A stretch of DNA of 64,000 nt from SHZI01 sp041396045 (lineage in GTDB: Bacteria; Pseudomonadota; Gammaproteobacteria; Steroidobacterales; GCA-2729495): contig JAWKZI010000016.1 in the NCBI GenBank assembly GCA_041396045.1, positions 1-64,000 of the forward strand, given 5' to 3'. Shown piece after piece: positions 63,893 through 64,000 of the stretch (position 1 is the stretch's first letter; each line of letters begins with the position of its first letter). The position numbers and the translations under genes are program-made. Under the pieces are notes generated by a model. It was not told the DNA's origin, did no database searches, and saw only the letters and a list, made by a program, of their open reading frames with translations.

Positions 63893-63898
63893 ATTGTA
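63893..63898 (-). promoter_or_regulatory. Candidate -10 box of the tRNA-Leu gene
   Basis: TACAAT on the minus strand lies 8 bp upstream of the tRNA 5' end, the right distance for a transcript starting at or just before the mature end. The -35 region is not convincing. The rest of the window to 64000 shows no gene. Confidence 0.4.
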
Positions 63899-64000
63899 AA
63901 GCGCCATGCTGTGTAGATGGAGCCAGGAATGGCTGCCAGATGGAGGAAGCCACTCAGCCACTCAAACTTTTTTTACGAATCGGGATTTCAGCTGTATCGC

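Overview
This is a GC-rich, densely packed chromosomal window with the gene content of a gammaproteobacterium. The markers are the order acpP-fabF-pabB-pabC-mltG-tmk-holB-pilZ, a complete System I cytochrome c maturation operon ccmABCDEFGHI, a type II secretion pseudopilin operon gspGHIJKLMN, and a rhombosortase. The exact lineage cannot be fixed from the sequence. A free-living aerobe of the Nevskiales/Steroidobacterales/Xanthomonadales type would fit, but that is inference.

Region by region. 1-10.4 kb is a catabolic locus: a CaiB-type CoA-transferase (cut by the window edge), HMG-CoA-lyase family enzyme, HyuA/HyuB hydantoinase/carboxylase pair, an IclR regulator, a cytochrome b / cytochrome c / SDR operon and an aldehyde dehydrogenase. 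10.5-13.5 kb holds three recognisable genes (MFS transporter, Prx5-like peroxiredoxin, small membrane protein) broken by many indels, plus the frayed end of a Bcr/CflA-type MFS gene. 14.5-21.7 kb has etfBA, a mercaptopyruvate sulfurtransferase, a conserved hypothetical, a VOC protein, an MFS carrier and an AlaA-like aminotransferase. 21.7-27.9 kb is an AddB-like/AddA-like repair nuclease-helicase pair. 27.9-33.8 kb is the T2SS operon on the minus strand. 33.9-42.2 kb is the rhombosortase, then fatty acid, folate, peptidoglycan and DNA replication genes in one direction. 42.2-51.9 kb is a mixed region (cNMP/rhodanese protein, FadJ-like enzyme, nuclease, TIR-like protein, ferredoxin reductase, glycerophosphodiesterase, aquaporin, PPOX protein, desaturase). 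51.9-58.9 kb is the ccm operon. 59-63.7 kb is an AAA-like/FHA protein followed by FkbM methyltransferase, asparagine synthetase and a GT7-like glycosyltransferase, probably the edge of a surface-glycan cluster. A tRNA-Leu(UAA) lies at the right end.

Functional links. The ETF pair, the FadJ-like enzyme, the HMG-CoA lyase, the CoA-transferase and the aldehyde dehydrogenase together suggest acyl-CoA-based carbon catabolism. The ccm operon supplies c-type cytochromes such as the one at 7.6 kb. The rhombosortase beside the T2SS operon is consistent with processing of GlyGly-CTERM proteins that leave by that system.

A notable caution: single-base indels break several otherwise well-conserved genes (addA-like, glpQ-like, aqpZ, asnB, the GT7 gene and the whole 10.5-13.5 kb block). 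Some are compensating pairs or homopolymer changes, so local sequence error is at least as likely as gene decay. No CRISPR array, complete insertion sequence or prophage was seen. The best mobile-element hint is a 12-bp inverted repeat bounding about 205 bp at 50.7-50.9 kb.
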